DNA of 64,000 nucleotides from Macrotrachela quadricornifera (taxonomy: Eukaryota; Rotifera; Eurotatoria; Philodinida; Philodinidae). The notes under the pieces were generated by a model. It did no database searches, had not been told where the DNA came from, and worked only from the letters and a program-made list of their open reading frames with translations. The stretch's first letter is position 1; every line of letters begins with the position of its first letter. The stretch lies in the NCBI GenBank assembly GCA_022393335.1, contig JAJEKB010000243.1, positions 1 to 64,000 on the forward strand. Reading direction: 5' to 3'. The position numbers were made by a program, and so were the translations under genes. Shown here piece after piece: positions 59,098 through 64,000 of the stretch.

Positions 59098-59364
59098 CTA
59101 TTTACACAAAGAAAAAATATAAATAATCGAAGATTTTGAGAATATAACCGGGAACAAAATGTCTTGAGGATTGACAGACTGATTGTTCGTCAAGTGGATA
59201 TTATTTTTATCAGGTCGAATAGTTGCATGAATAGCAAGGCGAGATGGCGTATCTCTGTGAATGAACGATGATCCTAGATTGAAATGACTCATAAGAATAG
59301 AGACATAAATTGACATGATGAATTACGTACTTGAAGAGAAAATTTACCGATGATAGAGGATAAC
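59098..59364 (-). promoter_or_regulatory. presumed promoter/5' region of the FG-GAP gene
   Basis: Only about 270 bp separate the start codon of the FG-GAP gene from the inserted MULE-like element. A minus-strand open frame with an in-frame AG acceptor (about 59290) runs through 59316-59098 but has no start and no domain, so I leave it as non-coding. No defined promoter motif is claimed. Confidence 0.35.
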
Positions 59365-59639
59365 ACGTAGGTGAAGTTAGCCTCATATTCGAGTAAATCC
59401 CGCCAAGATTCGTCCAGGAAAGTGTCACAACTGTTCCAAAGAGTTCCAGAGTAGAACTCGATGAGCTCTATCGATTGGTAACCTTGGATTCTCCGTAGCT
59501 CAAACCATTCATGAGAAAATCTCAAAATACCCATTTTTCACCATATGAATCTCCCCAAATAGTCAGTAAATCCCGCCAAGATTCGTCAAAGAAAGTGTCA
59601 CAACTGTTCCAAAGAGTTCCAGAATATAACTCGACGAGC

Positions 59640-59968
59640 TCTATCGACTGGTAACCTTGGATTTTTCATAGCTTATATTTTTGATGAGAAATTTTGAAAA
59701 CAGTGGTTCCCTCGTATTACCATTCAGATTGCTATTGGCTATGCGTATGATCAGCAGCAGTGTCAACACAGTTAGCTTGATTGCGTATAGAAACAGGAAA
59801 TCAAGAAAGATATTCTTATCGATTTTCAACTGATCAATAAATACGTTTACATGAACAATCGGTTCATGGAGTTGTGATTCTGTTGGAAAACTTTGAATGC
59901 GGCTTAATTTAGCCCTGAAAGGATAAATCGAACGAAGTCATCGTTTACCATACGACGTCCGTCAAAGC
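59640..59968 (-). other. open frame with a membrane-helix-like segment inside the MULE-like element
   Basis: From a TGA near 59968 the minus strand stays open for about 108 codons, with a polar part (RIQSFPTESQLHEPIVHVNV) and then a strongly hydrophobic stretch (FLFLYAIKLTVLTLLLIIRI). A TTTATCCTTTCAG acceptor near 59915 and a GGTAATACG donor near 59722 could delimit an exon of about 195 bp. There is no start codon. It may be a captured host exon or chance in AT-rich DNA. Confidence 0.3.
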
Positions 59969-60999
59969 GAAACGATGCAATATAGGTGAGAGAGTCTTCC
60001 ACTGTTTTTCTGTTTGTCTGTGAAATTGTTATTTCTTTGCAAAAGCGTTTTATATTTGAAGTATTTGCAAGTATTTCTGATAGAAGATTTGAACATAAAA
60101 TACTTTTTATTGCAAAATTCTGTTGAGAATGGTTAATAAATCGGTCGATTGAATTGTCAATACGAAGTTATCATGTCCATTAGAAAGATCATTAAAACGA
60201 CGGCGTTTTTCAGAATTTTTATATTTTGATATATTTAAGCTGGTATTAGGTCAAATCCAAGATGAATTTTTATACATCGATATCATGCAGACAAACGTAT
60301 ATCTTTTCATTTGAAATTGAATCTTTATTCTAGTTTATTTTTATTTTTCGATATTGTCTCATTATGCTGACTGTGCCTATTAACTGTACGATATACTTCG
60401 TGTTGAATAAGTTAATAATGTAAATTTGGAATTGAATTAGATCGTTATTATGAAATAATTAATGCAAACAAACGAAATCTTTTGTCTTTCTTCATAAAAT
60501 GTTCTTGGAGATCAAATATTGAATTAATTGATGATAAAGTTTGACTGCTTGTAAGATTTGACTCAATAGATCGTCTGGACCACCTCATTGATTATGAAAG
60601 ATGAAGAACACTCTTAGTTCCAAAGGTACAAAAAGAAACGAGATTGATGTAAGAATTACACTGGAAAGTTTTCTAAATTTCTATTTATTATAAAATCGAT
60701 TTTGAAAAAGCTACAGCATTTTCAAACTTCCATAATTCATTAATCGAATTATGAGGACTTAGAGAATGCTTGATTTTTTAATTTATAAAAAATTCAACTT
60801 GATTTTCGAAAATTACGAAAAGAATAGAAAATCAACGTTGACCTTTTAATAAAATCCGAAAATCAAATTCGATTTCGGTTTCGAGAGTCATTTAAACAGT
60901 GACCGATATTGTGTCATTGCTCATTCGCATATATAAGTTAGTTAATAATGTCGTGCATCCATTATTTTCTCCAGCAGTTGTACTGAGTAGGTAAGTTAT

Positions 61000-61560
61000 A
61001 TTTTTTCATTTAGATCTACCATTCAGACTTAAAGTTTGAACTGATTACTATCATTTAGTTTTATATTTAGTTTTCATGCATTACTCGTTCAATCGTATTT
61101 TTTTCTATTTAGATTTGTTTATGGTTAATACAACTTTGTATTGTGTAGAATATTATTCTTCAATAATATTCTTTTTACTAGTATTTAGCTTTGTTTATGA
61201 TTGACGGCATTCTTTTTCCTATTTATATTCGTCATGATGGACAATACTTTTTTCTATTTAGATTTATTTGTAAACTAATACCATAAAATACAAGCTCAAT
61301 GATCATTTTTAGTTTCTTGGAATAAATTGAAAAAATAAGAATGATTGTTGAACTCGTAATTTATGCTATTAGTCTATTTAAATAATTCAATTAAACGAAA
61401 TTTATTTATGTGCAATACTATCTTTTTATTATTTTGTTATATTAATGTTTAATAATAGTTTTTTATTATTATTTAGAGTTATTTATGTTCAATAGTAATT
61501 TTTTATTATTTTGATGCGTTAGTTGTCAATGACATTTATCTATTGTTCAGAAGTATCAAT
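61000..61560. repeat. degenerate tandem tract of ATTTAGATTTGTTTATG-like units
   Basis: Units of roughly 60-80 bp built on TTTTTCTATTTAGATTTGTT and TATGGTTAATAC recur with heavy divergence, in the core of the MULE-like element. Non-coding. Confidence 0.45.
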
Positions 61561-62146
61561 TATTATTAGTATACCTGATGAAAATAGAAAGTCTTCCTAA
61601 AATTTCTATTTTTTAAATTGCATTGCATGAAATATATAAGTGAAAATGAAATTTAGAACTGACGTTTCGATTTCTAGAAAATATTCGAATTGCTAAACGA
61701 CATGCGAATCTCTAGAAAAGCCCATATGCATTCACTTTCGGATTTTCAAACTAAAACACCCAATTTATTATTTCAATTTCTTTGAATATCGAATTTTCCA
61801 GAAAGCAGAAATTCCTTGGAGGATTCATGTGAACTTTTCTAGAATATCTTTAGCTATATTCTATAAATAATTTTCTAGCTTACAGCGTAGTGCAGTTTTT
61901 CGATTAATTTCATGAAAATAGTTTATTTATTTGAACTCATTCTCAAATCAAGAACCGATAAATTCAATTTTGACGAATATTCTTTAAAAAAATTGATTTA
62001 TATGAGTTCAGATTTGTCTAAGGAAATATAGGTATTTTGGTATTTTTTTACGCATGATATCAACTATAGAAAATTCAAGGTTACCAATCGATAGAGCTAA
62101 TCGAGTTCTACTCTGGAACGCTCTGGAACAGTTGTGACACTTTCCT

Positions 62147-62156
62147 NNNNNNNNNN
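62147..62156. other. 10-base N gap inside the right repeat arm
   Basis: The gap falls within one unit of the roughly 170-bp array. The unit across the gap is shorter than its neighbours, so sequence is missing and the array length in the assembly is not reliable. Confidence 0.7.
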
Positions 62157-62823
62157 ACGAATGGTATGAGCTATGAAAAATCCAAGGTTACCAATGGATA
62201 GAGTTCATCGAGTTCTACTCTGGAACTCTTTGGAACAGTTGGACTAGCTTCTTGGACGAATCTTGGCGGGATTTACTAACTATATAGTAAGAATCATATA
62301 GTGATGAAGGGGTATTTCGAGTTTTTTTCACGAATGGTAGGAGCTATAAAAAATCCAAGGTTACCAATGGATAGAGTTCATCGAGTTCCACTCTGAAACT
62401 TTTTGGAACAGCTCCCTGGACGAATCTTGGCTGGATTTACTGACTATATGGGGAGATTCATATAGTGATGAAGGGGTATTTTGAGATTTTTTTACGAATG
62501 ACATGAGCTATGGAGAATCCAAGGTTACCAATCGATAGAGCTCATCGAGTTCTACTCTGGAACGCTCTGGAACAGTTGTGACACTTTCCTTGACGAATCT
62601 TGGTAGGATTTACTGACTATTTGGGGAGATTCATATAGGAAAATATGGGTATTTTGAGATTTTCTCACGAATGGTATGAGCTATGAAAAATCCAAGGTTA
62701 CCAATCAATAGAGCTCGTCGAGTTCTATTCTGGAACTCTTTGGAACAGTTGGAGCAGCTTCCTGGGCGAATCTTGGCGGGATTTACTCGAATATGAGGCT
62801 AACTTCACCTATGTGAGGATAAC

Positions 62824-64000
62824 AATGAATATTATATGGATCTGCAAGTATAATTGACAATACTGAATAAGAATGATTACTTTGTATTTTGTTATGTTTA
62901 TCAAATTGATCTTGATTGTAGTACGCGATTGTGTTTGAGTTCACTAATATATCGTCATGTTGTGTATTGTAGACAGGAGAAAAAGAATTAGTAGATAATC
63001 TGTAGATAGGTATACATGCTGTAAGTTTCTTTAGCATGAGGATATATATATTATGCAAAGATGTCTTCTATCCCGATATGAGCTACTGAGATTTCATTAA
63101 ATAAATTTTATAACGAAAAAAATTGAATTAAAACTGCTGCGCCAGCCGAAGGAAATTGAAAATGTCACTTGAACCTCCTACATTTTTTTTTCTTGAAATC
63201 TCACTAACAATATTCAGATTCTTTTATTTTTGTGTGCAACGCGCAAAGAAAAGTTATTAGCTTCGTATCACCTTAAATCACTGTGCTTTTGATCGTGTCG
63301 GTCTTGCTGTAGGAGATTAAAACCATACGATAGTATATTTAAACAGTAAGGAGACAAATCAATCTATAGTTTCTTTCGGTTTAAAACTGAAATCGAGTAA
63401 TGGTATTCAAAAATATTTTTCAATAGTAGAATAGACTCAATGAAATTTTCTTTCAAATAAGATATGCAAATGTTGTGATTAAATTCAACGATATCAAACA
63501 AATTTGAATATTACCGTACGGTAATGATATTCTTTGAAAGTCAGTCAGAAATCTATTGTACAGATAATTTCTTACCTACCATTTCAACTTCAATTCATTT
63601 GTTGTATAAAGCAAGAAAGAAAAAGTAATTAAATCGAACGAAGCACTCTGTTTTGCTTTTTCATTCAATGCAATGCATAACTCAATTTTTGGAATAATAA
63701 ATAAATGTCAATGTCAATAATAAAATATAAAATTGCAATGAAATTCAATTGCATTTTTAATACCAGGAATGAGGGTGGGAATGGGAATAGCTATCATGAT
63801 CGGTTTCATCCTGGCTAAATCAGTTGAAAAATCTCTTGAAGAAAAGACAGGTTTGATCTACTAGTCTCAACATTTGCTTTTCCATAACCAAATTCTGTCA
63901 ACCTTAAATAATTTCTATTAAATATCGTGCTTGTAAATTAAAGAAATGCAGAATTAAATTTGCCCACGCCTTTCGTATTATTTATTAGATAAAAATATTT
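62824..64000. other. right edge of the window, no secure gene
   Basis: A minus frame at 63058-62783 runs up to the MULE-like element but has no domain. On the plus strand at 63770-63861 a TTAATACCAG acceptor is followed by ATGAGGGTGGGAATGGGAAT, which reads as a short membrane-helix-like peptide (MGIAIMIGFILAKSVEKSLE) ending at a TAG. It could be an exon of a gene lying mostly outside the window, but support is weak. Confidence 0.3.

Larger units (their letters stand above)
59365..62814. mobile_element. 3.45-kb MULE-like foldback element with tandem-repeat arms and 9-bp target duplication
   Basis: GAGGATAAC is duplicated exactly outside both ends (59356-59364 and 62815-62823). The left end is ACGTAGGTGAAGTTAGCC and the complement of the right end ACATAGGTGAAGTTAGCC. 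Both arms are built of a roughly 170-bp unit containing AAGGTTACCAATCGATAGAG and CGAATCTTGGCGGGATTTAC: about two units on the left (inverted) and about five on the right. A 9-bp duplication and long ends point to the Mutator-like superfamily. The core (59720-62050) shows no transposase. Confidence 0.8.

Noticed and set aside
1..64000. tRNA, rRNA or riboswitch genes
   Set aside because: No cloverleaf with the conserved TTCGANTC arm or rRNA-like conserved block was found by eye; a tRNAscan/Rfam run would be decisive.

Overview
The window looks like bdelloid rotifer nuclear DNA (Adineta/Rotaria type). This is an inference. The sequence is AT-rich, genes are compact with many 48-100 bp GT-AG introns, and the gene families are typical of bdelloids: secreted kelch propellers, NHL/EGF receptors, FG-GAP propellers on Thr-rich stalks, a bacterial-type deiminase carrying an intron, and many small, decayed DNA transposons. 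There is no sign of prokaryotic operons, CRISPR or rRNA.

Layout. 0-3.4 kb: a two-exon agmatine/peptidylarginine deiminase-family gene. 3.5-4.2 kb: a foldback element. 4.9-8.8 kb: a five-exon receptor (signal peptide, two NHL blocks, three EGF modules, one membrane helix) with an in-frame TGA in the first NHL block. 8.8-13 kb: repeats and a Tc1-like element around an assembly gap. 13.6-14.4 kb: a two-helix membrane protein with a homopolymer frameshift. 15-18 kb: nested repeats and a long tract of degenerate AAGATCCTG/CAGGATCTT words. 19.6-21.5 kb: a small five-exon gene with a 15-nt microexon, followed by a mariner fossil. 23.0-25.4 kb: a secreted glycoside-hydrolase-like protein. 26.7-28.1 kb (minus): a secreted seven-blade kelch protein.

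30.6-42 kb is a repeat block: tandem arrays, a 5.7-kb foldback element carrying 34-bp minisatellites in its arms, elements with short subterminal repeats, a hAT-like element with an 8-bp target duplication, and a 633-bp hairpin with 265-bp arms.

43.1-46.6 kb is the most unusual gene: an uncharacterised Ser-rich/coiled-coil N-terminus, a neuronal-calcium-sensor-like EF-hand module and 13 MORN repeats, joined by six phase-compatible introns. 47.5-52.7 kb holds a decayed minus-strand gene, two mariner copies, a 62-bp hAT-like mini-element and a FLYWCH zinc-finger fragment. 53.1-59.1 kb (minus) is a type II membrane FG-GAP propeller gene with a 3.5-kb first intron. 59.4-62.8 kb is a MULE-like foldback element with exact 9-bp target duplications.

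Exon models were built by hand. For the five multi-exon genes with multiple introns reported here, the splice phases agree and the spliced lengths are multiples of three, apart from two homopolymer frameshifts. No database search was possible, so family names rest on visible motifs.
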